64,000 nt of DNA, from NCBI GenBank assembly GCA_012972835.1, contig JABDHK010000010.1, positions 1 to 64,000 on the forward strand, in the 5' to 3' direction. Position 1 is the first letter of the stretch, and the number at the start of each line of letters is the position of its first letter. The stretch is from Chlorobiaceae bacterium (GTDB lineage: Bacteria; Bacteroidota; Chlorobiia; Chlorobiales; Chlorobiaceae). Both the position numbers and the translations under genes were made by a program. The notes below the pieces were generated by a model, which saw only the letters and a program-made list of their open reading frames with translations, made no database searches and had not been told where the DNA came from. Shown here piece by piece: positions 39,248 through 50,013 of the stretch.

Positions 39248-40279
39248 TTACCTCCAGACAAATGGCGGATAGGTTTCAATATCACCACGGATGAATCGGG
39301 CAAGCAGCATGGCTTGCATGTGCCACAGCAAACCGATGGCCATTTTTTCTTTGACAAAAGGATGCTCAATTTCTTCCTGTTTACGTTCTTGATAGGCGGT
39401 TAAAAGCGTTTTGCGGGCATCATCTTTCAGAATTACGGCTCCTGTTTCAGAAACGGTAAAATCGTTGGAATGAATCTGACCTCGATTGATCAGCGATAAA
39501 GCCAATCGATCCGCTATAAACGAACGGAATTCTTCGATCATATCAAGCGCAAGGCTTGGTCTTCCCGGTCTGTCTTTATGTAAGAAACCGGCAGCAGGAT
39601 CAAGACCACATGACTCCAGAGCAGATCGAATATCGTGAGTGAGTAGTGTATAGAGAAATGAAAGCAGACAATTTATTCTATCCAGAGGCGGACGTCGGTT
39701 GCGTCCTGTAAACCGGAATAATGGATCAGGGGAAGTAATACATTCATCGAATACATCAAAGTAAACTTTTGCAGCTTCTCCTTCAATCCCTCTGATACGT
39801 TCCTGATCGGATTCAACCTGCAGGCGCTTTATGCATCCAGCAAGAAGGTGTTGGGCATGTTTCAGCTTGACGGCGTTGACTTTTTCAGGATGATCTCTCA
39901 ACGCCCTGGCCAGAGTGATCCGTGCATTACCGATTTTTCCGACAACAAATGCGCGGGCAAGGATGGCCGTTTGCAGGTAATTATCTGCCAGACGGTACTG
40001 AGCTCTCCGCAATAAAATGTTACCTCGTGTTGCTCCTTGCATCTGAGAAAGAAATTTCCCGTATTGGCTTAAAAATGTTACCGTTACACCGGTTTCCGCA
40101 CAATGGCCAAATAAATAAGGGCTGCATGTTACGGATCCAAAACATATAATGCCATCAAGCATATGGAGCGGGATGCGTACTTTTTCTTCCTTATCTATTT
40201 TAATAACGGCACACTCTCCTTCCTTTGAAAGGTAGGCTCCTTGGGTCGTTACAAAAAGGGTGTTGAGGTATTTTTTCAA
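39248..40279 (-). CDS. cas1: CRISPR-associated integrase Cas1 (type I-C)
   Basis: 343 residues. An N-terminal beta domain (LFVTTQGAYLSKEGECAVIK) and a C-terminal helical domain with the catalytic residues: Glu in GIEGEAAKVYFDVFDE, His in GFLHKDRPGRPSLALDMIEE and Asp/Glu in the same block. It cuts and joins new spacers at the leader end. It overlaps cas4 by 4 bases (ATGA) and is 3 bases before cas2, so Cas4-Cas1-Cas2 are translated together. Confidence 0.97.
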   Translation of the reverse strand: MKKYLNTLFVTTQGAYLSKEGECAVIKIDKEEKVRIPLHMLDGIICFGSVTCSPYLFGHCAETGVTVTFLSQYGKFLSQMQGATRGNILLRRAQYRLADNYLQTAILARAFVVGKIGNARITLARALRDHPEKVNAVKLKHAQHLLAGCIKRLQVESDQERIRGIEGEAAKVYFDVFDECITSPDPLFRFTGRNRRPPLDRINCLLSFLYTLLTHDIRSALESCGLDPAAGFLHKDRPGRPSLALDMIEEFRSFIADRLALSLINRGQIHSNDFTVSETGAVILKDDARKTLLTAYQERKQEEIEHPFVKEKMAIGLLWHMQAMLLARFIRGDIETYPPFVWR

Positions 40280-40920
40280 ATCTCATCCTCCGAGAGAGTT
40301 TGAAGCAATTTCTTAAGGTAGGTCGTTGCCGTTCGGCCTTGCACAATCACCTCCGGCAGGCACTCCTCCTTCAGCGAGCAGAGCTTGCATTTTGGTCCAG
40401 GATCAGGTGGCGGGGTAATTCCATTCCGGAAAAGATCATGCACCCCTTCAGCGGCAAGAATAGTTTTTTCACGCAGAACCTCATCGAAAGCGACATCAAG
40501 CCTGCGTTTTGTCTGACCATAAAACAATGCCCCCGAAGTAAGATGAAGAGAAAGCATCTCTTCGAGGCATATTGCCTGAGCACAGAGCTGAATTTTGTCA
40601 GCATCATGTTTTTTCGGTTTTCCTCGTTTATATTCAACCGGAAAAGGCTCTTCATGATTATTCAGCTTGTGCCATTCCACAACGTCAGCCACACCGGAAA
40701 CCCCAAGTATAGCGCTCCGCAACAATTCGCTTCTTGTTACTCGGACACCGCTACGATAGGAAGTTTTTCCGTCATCGACTCGCTCATGCAACTCTCGACC
40801 TTCAGCAGTGTAGCCGTTCTCTGTCCATATTTGCTCAAGATGGATCAACGCACACTGCCGAGGGCAATAGACAAAATGCTGCAATGCGGACAAGGCTACG
40901 AAGTCTGATTCGGTGTACAC
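40276..40920 (-). CDS. cas4: CRISPR-associated exonuclease Cas4
   Basis: 214 residues. A RecB-family nuclease: GVSGVADVVEWH and PVEYKRGKPKKHDADKIQL hold the acidic and Lys residues. The four Cys of the Fe-S cluster are one in FVYCPRQCALIH and three in CKLCSLKEECLP. In type I-C, Cas4 trims prespacers and selects those with the right PAM, which agrees with the TTC signal seen in the spacers. The start is a GTG, 2 bases after cas7. Confidence 0.95.
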   Translation of the reverse strand: MYTESDFVALSALQHFVYCPRQCALIHLEQIWTENGYTAEGRELHERVDDGKTSYRSGVRVTRSELLRSAILGVSGVADVVEWHKLNNHEEPFPVEYKRGKPKKHDADKIQLCAQAICLEEMLSLHLTSGALFYGQTKRRLDVAFDEVLREKTILAAEGVHDLFRNGITPPPDPGPKCKLCSLKEECLPEVIVQGRTATTYLKKLLQTLSEDEI

Positions 40921-40922
40921 TT

Positions 40923-41781
40923 TTATGCAATCTTTCTCAATAGTTGCACCTTTCCAAGATCAGTTTCATCGATAGTAATCTGATAATCTTCAAAAGATCT
41001 TGCGGGTCCATCAGAATCAGGTTTTCTTTCAATTTTAATTCTTTCAAACAACTTATGAGCGGGAGTATTTCCTAGCTCAGAATCGTGCTGAAAAACTATC
41101 AATTGACGGGATGCCATCTCACCACGAGATGCGGACCGGTCATGATCAAACATATTAATCAATGCAGACCACAGTAATTCAAGATCCTCTTCCGAAAAGC
41201 CAGTCTGTTTTGCTAAAGGTGCTGAAATAAATCCATGAACCCTGTAAAGCCCATAGGGGATGTAAGTTTTGCGCCCCATAGTACGATTATCTCCATCCTG
41301 ACTATCTGATTCTTTTTTTGTTTCGACTGCCATACGAGTAATGCTGGCTTCAAGTGGTACTACCGGATCAATACTCTTCGAAAAAGCAAACTGTACAGGG
41401 CCCCTGACTTGCCCGCAATTATTTTCTTTAACTGACATAACCGCACCAAAAGTGCGAACATCAAAGAAATTTTTACACATCCACGCTCTTGCTTTACTGA
41501 TTTTGATCGACTTGTCTTTCTCATCAGTAAGAGCATCATAAGCAGGTTTTCGTCGTTCGGTTAGAATTCCTTTTTCTTTCACATAAATATTAAATGGTGT
41601 TTGATTTTGCTTGAGCAATTCCACATAATTTCTAACCTTTCTTTTTAAGCAGACATCTGTTGTAATTCCATGTCCTGTTTCAGGATCAATACGAGGAAGA
41701 TTACCACCATCAGGATCGCCATTTGGATTACCATTTATTACATCAAAAAGCAAAACAAACTCATAACGATTTTCAATAGGC

Positions 41782-41789
<8 letters not shown>
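40923..41789 (-). CDS. cas7: CRISPR Cascade backbone protein Cas7 (Csd2)
   Basis: 288 residues. Starts with the Csd2 pattern ([20 protein letters not shown]) and carries the RAMP-like turn [20 protein letters not shown]. Six or seven copies coat the crRNA. Overlaps the 3' end of cas8c by 8 bases. Length and order are those of subtype I-C. Confidence 0.96.
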
Positions 41790-44165
<2,376 letters not shown>

Positions 44166-46391
44166 TTAGTAAATAAATGCTTCACCGCGTGGATTTGAAG
44201 TTTTTAATCCAGTATCTATGGAATACAACTTTTCTGACAACAAGATCAAAATACCAGATTCCATGAGTTCCAATGACCCTTTTATTTCATTAAGTTGATT
44301 GCTGTGTATTTGAACAGTGTATTGTTGAAGTTGCCGTAAAACCAGTCGTTTATAGTTTGAATATTTTAACTCTTCTACCAATTTAATGGCATTTTGATCC
44401 AGTGCTACAATCACTGGAATTGTTGATGAGTTTATCATTTGAAAATCAGCAAGCTTTTTAAATTGAATATCTCCTGATTGAGCTGTCTTGCATAATTTAA
44501 TAATTTCTTCCGCATCCATCCGCTGCTGGTTTTTCCAAAAGTAGTCATCAAAATATTCACGAACACATTCCGGAGATGTAAGTTTTCCTTTAAATCGATC
44601 AAACAATTTTTCCGCAGACTGAGCAGCTTGTTTGATAAATGAACTTATCGGTAAGTCAGCAAAATTAAAAACAAAGACTTTACATGGCTTTTCATGTAAA
44701 CCATTTCTGTTACAACGACCAGCGGCTTGAGCGATGCTGTCAATTCCTGCAACAGCTCTAAAAACACAAGGAAAGTCCACATCCACTCCGGCTTCAATCA
44801 ACTGAGTGCTAATTACGCGACATGGCTCTCCATCCTCTAATCGCCTACGAATTTCATTTAGTTTTTTTGTACGATGAAGAGGATACATCAAGGCGCTTAA
44901 ATGAATGGTTTCATCTGATTCTGGCAAAGCATTAAAAATATCCAAAGCCTGCTGGCGAGTATTAACCACGCATAATACCTGTTCATAACTAAATAGTTTT
45001 GCTGCTACATCCTGTACTGAAAGTTCACCAATAAATGATTCTTCAGTCCGTTTTAATGCTCCAAACAGTCCCGGCACATCCTGAATAATTTCTTGTACAC
45101 CCTTTAACCCACTTTGAAACTGCTCAGAATACTCGATAGCAGGTTGTGTAGCCGTACATAGTACCGATGACACACCATAGTTCAATGAAAGCTCTTTAAT
45201 CACCTCCATGCAAGGCGACAGTTTTTCAACAGGAATTGCTTGAACCTCATCAAAAATGACAATGCTATCTGCTACGTTGTGTAGCTTTCTGCAATGGGAG
45301 GTTCTGTTCGCATAAAACGAATTAAAAAATTGAACATTTGTTGTCACGATGATCGGGGCATCCCAGTTTTCTGAGGCCAAGAGAGATTTCCAGTCTGAAT
45401 CATCAACCATGAAATTGCAGTGATGCTCAAGGATGGCATCATCGCCAAGCATCTCCCTAAACACTTGGGCGTTCTGCTCGATGATACTTGTAAATGGAAT
45501 CACATATATGATTCTTCGCTTACCATGTTTTTTCGCATGAGCTAATGCAAAGGCAAGCGATGCTAATGTTTTCCCGCCTCCCGTCGGTACTGTCAAGGAA
45601 AAGAGTCCTGGATTAAACTCTGCACTCTTCATACAATCATCCAAAACCTTCTCGCGGTGCTGATTTACAACCGTTGTCGAATCAGCCTTGTTTCTCAGGA
45701 TATTGAAGTTTATAGAAAAACGTTCAGAGAGTTCTAACAGAGAAGGGTACCCCGATCGCCAGGTGGACTTTTCATTACTCAATGATGCTTCAGTGTCCAA
45801 ATAGTCTGCATCAACGAGACACGAGAATAACATCCTCACGAAAAACTGAAGCTGAAAACCAAATCGATCCTTTTCAGATAAAAAAGGCAAAGAGGGAAAT
45901 ACCGGATCAGTAATCGGAATATCTATTTTAGAGTAGGTTTTGCCCAATCGAACCTTTAAAGCCAAGCTCTCTTCATCATTCCAATTCGACAGACCGCCAT
46001 GATGACCAGCAATACAGTAAGCCAGCAATTTCCCAGCTTCTATGGAAGAATCGTATAGTTTTTGAGCGCCAACAATTGCATGAACAGGATGTCCCGTATA
46101 AAACGCAGCAAACTCATCCGTAACATCATTTGCTTGACGTAAATATGCTTGCCAAGAATGAGTGCCTTTTCCTAAATCATGCCAGCGCCCAGCAATACTT
46201 GCCCAATCCTGTGCCCCAAAAAAACGAGCATAACCAGCAGCCATATCAGCAACCGACTGTAAATGATCTTCTAATAAATGCCATTTCTCGGAAGGTTCGC
46301 CAAGTTTTGAGTGAGCGTAATATTTTGACAGATTCTCTTTAATCCCTCCATTTTCAAGAGCACCGGCGGAGGAATGGTCAATTTTACCCAT
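44166..46391 (-). CDS. cas3: CRISPR nuclease-helicase Cas3 (HD and SF2)
   Basis: 741 residues from the ATG at 46391. HD nuclease domain (residues about 25-230): EDHLQSVA, WHDLGKG and later CIAGHHGG. Helicase: motif I TVPTGGGKT (about 285), DEVQAI as the DEAD-type motif II, ATQPAIE as motif III-like and AAGRCNRNG as motif VI. It shreds DNA marked by Cascade. First full gene of the operon; its start overlaps by 8 bases a small HD fragment, which may make translation coupled. Confidence 0.96.
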   Translation of the reverse strand: MGKIDHSSAGALENGGIKENLSKYYAHSKLGEPSEKWHLLEDHLQSVADMAAGYARFFGAQDWASIAGRWHDLGKGTHSWQAYLRQANDVTDEFAAFYTGHPVHAIVGAQKLYDSSIEAGKLLAYCIAGHHGGLSNWNDEESLALKVRLGKTYSKIDIPITDPVFPSLPFLSEKDRFGFQLQFFVRMLFSCLVDADYLDTEASLSNEKSTWRSGYPSLLELSERFSINFNILRNKADSTTVVNQHREKVLDDCMKSAEFNPGLFSLTVPTGGGKTLASLAFALAHAKKHGKRRIIYVIPFTSIIEQNAQVFREMLGDDAILEHHCNFMVDDSDWKSLLASENWDAPIIVTTNVQFFNSFYANRTSHCRKLHNVADSIVIFDEVQAIPVEKLSPCMEVIKELSLNYGVSSVLCTATQPAIEYSEQFQSGLKGVQEIIQDVPGLFGALKRTEESFIGELSVQDVAAKLFSYEQVLCVVNTRQQALDIFNALPESDETIHLSALMYPLHRTKKLNEIRRRLEDGEPCRVISTQLIEAGVDVDFPCVFRAVAGIDSIAQAAGRCNRNGLHEKPCKVFVFNFADLPISSFIKQAAQSAEKLFDRFKGKLTSPECVREYFDDYFWKNQQRMDAEEIIKLCKTAQSGDIQFKKLADFQMINSSTIPVIVALDQNAIKLVEELKYSNYKRLVLRQLQQYTVQIHSNQLNEIKGSLELMESGILILLSEKLYSIDTGLKTSNPRGEAFIY

Positions 46392-46632
46392 TATTAACCT
46401 CTGAATAATCCCCATTGTTTTTGCGAATATATTCCTGCCACTCCGGATTGTATTTCCCAAGATCATGCAACAAACCAGCAGTTTTTACCCAGTCTCCACT
46501 ACCAAATTCGTTAGCAAATGAAGCGGCTTTTTCTGCAACTCGGATAAGATGTTCATTCAAATCATGTGTATCCCAAGTACCATCAGGGTTTTCACGAAGA
46601 TGAGCTACTGGCTGGTTAGGATGAGGGGGCAT
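46384..46632 (-). CDS. Detached Cas3 HD-domain fragment
   Basis: 82 residues that match the N-terminus of Cas3: a first His block (NEHLIRVAEKAASFANEFGS), then AGLLHDLGKYNPEWQEYIRK with the HD pair. The copy in full-length cas3 is related but clearly different (WHDLGKG), so this is not a simple duplication slip. The later metal-binding His residues are absent, so it should not be an active nuclease alone. The stop (TAA) overlaps the ATG of cas3. Remnant of a second cas3, or a small co-translated protein; a weak ribosome site favours remnant. Confidence 0.65.
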   Translation of the reverse strand: MPPHPNQPVAHLRENPDGTWDTHDLNEHLIRVAEKAASFANEFGSGDWVKTAGLLHDLGKYNPEWQEYIRKNNGDYSEVNNG

Positions 46633-47365
46633 ATATGATAAGGAGAACCAGGTGAATTTTTCCTAAAAACGGTCAAGGTATTAAATGCATCGCCTAAGTT
46701 ATCAGACTTAAACGGATAAAATTATTGGATCGACCTACACAAAAATCACCAGCAAATATTCGCGCTTAACGGTATTAGAGTAAAGGCTTGAATAATATAA
46801 ACTTAATAATAGCAAATATTTTCGCATTCTCTATTGACACAATACGTTAGTTGTGAAATAAAATTTTGGTTTTTGAAGACATTTACGTCACTGCTTCTTT
46901 TCGTTATTTTGCACATCATACTCAAGGATTCTGTATCATGCAAGAGCGCATGTTTCTGTAAGCACATGCGGAAACACTGCAATCTCAGCCAGCTTCCCAT
47001 CGCCCGCCGAAGAGATCGAATGCGCCAAGCTTGACCTCAACAAAGAGCTGATCAAGCACACAGTAGCGACATTTTATGCCAGTGTAAAAGGCAGTTCAAT
47101 TTGCCAGTGCTGAATTCAGGCCAAGTTGCAGGGCAAATCCAGCCTGCATGACTGCAACGCGCGGTTTGAAGATAGCGAAGAGAGAACCGAGCTTTTCAGG
47201 GATCAATAGCCAGCCAGGAACCTTCCTTTGCCAGCTCTTTACGCACCTTCTTCTGAGCCGAAGCAAATGGCATGTCCACAATTTTTCAAAATGTATAGGG
47301 TGTTGTCAAGTCCCGCGGTCACCCCCAGGATTCCTGTGAGTGACTGTTCTTTTCCCTTCTCAGTT
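46633..47365. other. Gap upstream of the cas operon
   Basis: A 733-base region. It contains AGCAAATATT-CGC at 46751 and a near copy at 46811, possible operators for the divergent sides; a plus-strand TTGACA-N17-AATAAA promoter (46834-46862); and the umuD remnant at 46931-47113. From 47114 to 47340 short frames on both strands are full of stops; I see nothing certain there. Confidence 0.5.
46931..47113 (+). pseudogene. umuD remnant (LexA-like mutagenesis protein)
   Basis: One frame reads HARAHVSV, then ISASFPSPAEEIE, LDLNKELIKHTVATFYASVK and GSS, then a stop. This matches the start of UmuD: the cleavage-site region FPSPA, then LDLN-LLI-HP-ATF and the VxGxSM that bears the nucleophile Ser. Everything after that Ser is lost and no clear ATG precedes it. 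UmuD normally works with UmuC (polymerase V) in SOS mutagenesis; no umuC follows. A consensus-like promoter lies about 70 bases upstream. Clearly broken. Confidence 0.6.
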
Positions 47366-47665
47366 TCAAGCCTTCAGGCTTTCAGTCACCGCGCTTTTGA
47401 ACTCCTTCGATATCTTGAATGTCGGCACCTCTTTTTCGCCTACCATCACTTTTTCCCCGGTTCTCGGGTTGCGTGCCTGGCGCAGGTTCTTTTGCCGGAT
47501 ATTGAATGAGCCGAATCCCCTGATCTCAATGCGCTTCATTGTTTTTAGCGAATCAATGATGCTTTCAAAGAGCGTGTTGACCGCTGATTCACTTTCACTG
47601 AGTGTCAAGCCGGTTTTCTGGGCCACGGTACCAATCAGGTCAGCTTTTGTTGTTGTCGTTTTCAT
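47366..47665 (-). CDS. HU/IHF-family DNA-binding protein
   Basis: 99 residues from the ATG at 47665. Helical N-terminus (TKADLIGTVAQKTGLTLSES), then the beta arm MKRIEIRGFGSFNIRQKNLR and the ARNPRTGEKVMVGEKEVPTF segment, with the Arg-Asn-Pro that intercalates DNA. It bends DNA and shapes the nucleoid. IHF helps CRISPR integration in type I-E; whether this one does is open. HU or IHF cannot be separated here. Confidence 0.92.
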   Translation of the reverse strand: MKTTTTKADLIGTVAQKTGLTLSESESAVNTLFESIIDSLKTMKRIEIRGFGSFNIRQKNLRQARNPRTGEKVMVGEKEVPTFKISKEFKSAVTESLKA

Positions 47666-48279
47666 GGTGTGGTGGTTTAGTTGGGCATTCGTTATCAATG
47701 TTAGAGCATTTCTTTGCTTCTCTGTGCCTTGTTATTATTGCTACCAGCCAGCTCTATGTATTATGCAAGCAGCTGAGAGCTTTAGCTCTTTGCTGCAAGA
47801 GGCGCCTGCAGCAAGAGCGGCTGGCAGGGCGTTTTTATTGAGGTGAGGTGAGGGTGTGACTAATTCTTAGGGACTGCTTTGCATTTTGTCTAATTATAAA
47901 TCATACAAACTTTTGATAAAAATATTACCGCGATTCCTCTTTTTTTATTTTAATCTCTATAGGTCATATTCCCCGCCTCTTGAGGCGTAACGTTATAATA
48001 GAGTTGTCTTCAAAATACCCCGCTGCTTGCGGCGGGGTTCTTTATTAACAACTTATATGCTGTAAAAATATCTCATAATATGCTCAATGTTACTCCATTT
48101 ACCGCTGGTTTTAACGTCGTTTCGTAAGCCATTCTAAAACCATTGAGTATTTTTCTGACATCGTCTTCAAGGTTTTTTGCATTTTTACGATTTACAGGTC
48201 TACCCCGTTTTGTGTCTGGCCTTATTTTATTACGGTATCAATTTCTATGTAGCGCTTAACAACCAAACTACGGATAGCC
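47666..48279. other. Gap between the HU/IHF gene and a frameshifted gene
   Basis: 614 bases. It holds the promoter region of the HU/IHF gene, two palindromic hairpins (47974-48037) and, on the minus strand at about 48081-48245, a start-less frame (RPVNRKNAKNLEDDVRKILN) that may be a gene remnant. No complete gene is supported. Confidence 0.4.
47971..48040. repeat. Pair of short GC-rich hairpins (REP/MITE-like)
   Basis: Hairpin 1: CGCCTC-TT-GAGGCG (47974-47987). Hairpin 2: CCCCGCTGC-TT-GCGGCGGGG (48018-48037), followed by TTCTTTATT. Both have a TT loop and sit 30 bases apart. Hairpin 2 alone could be a terminator; the pair resembles ends of IS200/IS605-type elements or their small relatives. 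No transposase is present. Confidence 0.5.
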
Positions 48280-49222
48280 ATGACTGCCAACTTATTATTT
48301 TATCGCAGAAACCCTGATGGTTTTGCTTTTGCAGGAGAACTGCTCTCATTTCAGAATTTTACAAATTCATATCCAGTGAAGCTGGATGTATTGCACAAAC
48401 TTGGACAATGGGAGCGAGATTGGGCACACATTGTTCCATTCCGGTTTTTTGAAGCTCCTTACCGTAACTCTCCTGACTTCACTTACGCAATCCTGCGAAA
48501 CAGATCTTAAAACCATCATTAAAATATTTCGCCAAACCAACGGTTTTAGTGCAAGTAATCGAATGCTTGTGTGGATAACCAACGACAAGACTGTCGCCCC
48601 TGGTGGGGGGCATAATTTTGGTTACGGCACGCAAGATCGACATTCCCAGGTATCCGTCTCAGCGATAGTGACTAATCCAATCGTGGCAAAGTGGATTTTC
48701 GTCGCCGAGGTGGCAGAGTTGTTAATGTCGTACCAAAATTACATCCAGCACAAAAAAGAAACCGATCAAGGTTATTGGAATTCCGGTAACAGTATGGGAA
48801 AAGCATTATCCTTATATCTTGCAGAGTTACTTTACCCAGGCATTGACGATGGCATCTCGGCTTGGCTCAATGACAGAAGTATATCGGTACAAACGTCATC
48901 AGGAATTGTCCATGAACGCGTGAACTGGATAAGCGCAACCGATGGCTATGATTCTCACGCAGTGTCATATGGCTGCGGTTTGCTATTTCTCTATTGGCTT
49001 GTGACCGTTAAGCATTTTGCAATAGAAGATATTATCGCACATTCTTGGAATACTTTTGCGCAACTCTATCAAAATTTGACAGGAGGGTTAGATGGCTGGC
49101 AACAATTTCATGATGCCGTCAATATACTTTATCCAGTATCAGCCACCCCAAACTTTGTCTGGAATGGCTCTAACAACATTTTTTTACTAAAGGCTTTACC
49201 TAAAAGCCATTTAACAAAATAA
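48280..49222 (+). pseudogene. Orphan gene split by a frameshift
   Basis: The first frame (48280-48510) starts MTANLLFYRRNPDGFAFAGE and ends at a stop; a second frame, open from 48386 to 49222, reads as ordinary protein from about 48490 on (KIFRQTNGFSASNRMLVWIT, then GYWNSGNSMGKALSLYLAEL). Together they make one protein of about 310 residues with an indel between roughly 48440 and 48510. No signal peptide or known family; Trp and Asn content is high. It lies between hairpins and core genes, in keeping with a transferred and decaying gene. Confidence 0.5.
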
Positions 49223-49315
49223 AGTCATATATATTAATAAGATAGCGTATTATACTGAGTCGCAAGATACGTATGTTATGGCTTCACATGCACTCAGGGA
49301 ATGCATGTGCCCTGC

Positions 49316-49942
49316 TCACATAGTAGAGCATGGTAGTTTGACCGCTAATTTTGCCGCTCCTCTTTTTTTTGCGCTGGGCTTTTTAGCTGCCGGGGTGACA
49401 ATTGCTCCAGACTCATCGGATTCCTGTAGAGGCGTATCAAGCTTTTCTTCAGGCTCATCGTCGAGCTCAACACCAAGCTCTTCGTGCAGGTCAGCAGGGA
49501 TATCAGAAATGGCAATGATCTCTCCCTTGAGCAGTTCATTGATAATGTCATCAGCGTGCACTGTTTTTTTTACACGCACAGGTCGTTTGCTTTTTACATC
49601 AGGAGCTATAAGGGTCAGAATCTCATGAATGGATGAATAAAGATAGAGCTGTTTGTCCAGCTCCTGGAGTTTCAGCAGCCCTTTGATTGGCTTGCAGAGA
49701 GCGATGAATATAACCACACCTCCACTCTTGTTGGCAAACTCCTGGGCAAAACGTATGGAGGCGATTACTGTGGCATCAATGGCTTTGACATCTGAAAAGT
49801 CAATGATAAGGTTGCTGCTCTCTTTTTTGGCAAGCAGCTCCGCAACAGCTGAATTGAATGCCTCCCCATGGCGAAGGTCAAAGGTACCCTCCTCGATTTT
49901 CAGAATAGTAATCTCTCTGCGGATGGCAACTGAATATTTCAT
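49316..49942 (-). CDS. STAS-domain protein with acidic and Lys/Ala-rich tail
   Basis: 208 residues from the ATG at 49942. Residues 1-110 are a STAS (anti-sigma factor antagonist-like) domain: EITILKIEEGTFDLRHGEAF, NLIIDFSDVKAIDATVIASI (Asp-Ala-Thr at the phospho-acceptor position) and GVVIFIALCKPIKGLLKLQE. Residues about 130-208 are low-complexity: an acidic run and an AAKKPSAKKRGAAK basic end. Possible role in a partner-switching or division-linked pathway; no kinase or anti-sigma gene is beside it. Confidence 0.7.
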   Translation of the reverse strand: MKYSVAIRREITILKIEEGTFDLRHGEAFNSAVAELLAKKESSNLIIDFSDVKAIDATVIASIRFAQEFANKSGGVVIFIALCKPIKGLLKLQELDKQLYLYSSIHEILTLIAPDVKSKRPVRVKKTVHADDIINELLKGEIIAISDIPADLHEELGVELDDEPEEKLDTPLQESDESGAIVTPAAKKPSAKKRGAAKLAVKLPCSTM

Positions 49943-50013
49943 GACTATAGCGGTAAAAAAATGGATGCACAGGCAAAGTGGCTGGATTATAGTGAAACTT
50001 TGCTCATTATCCA

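Noticed and set aside
47096-47281. A 61-codon minus-strand frame upstream of cas3
   Set aside because: Arg/Leu-rich with no site; the region has stops in every likely continuation and looks like decayed DNA.
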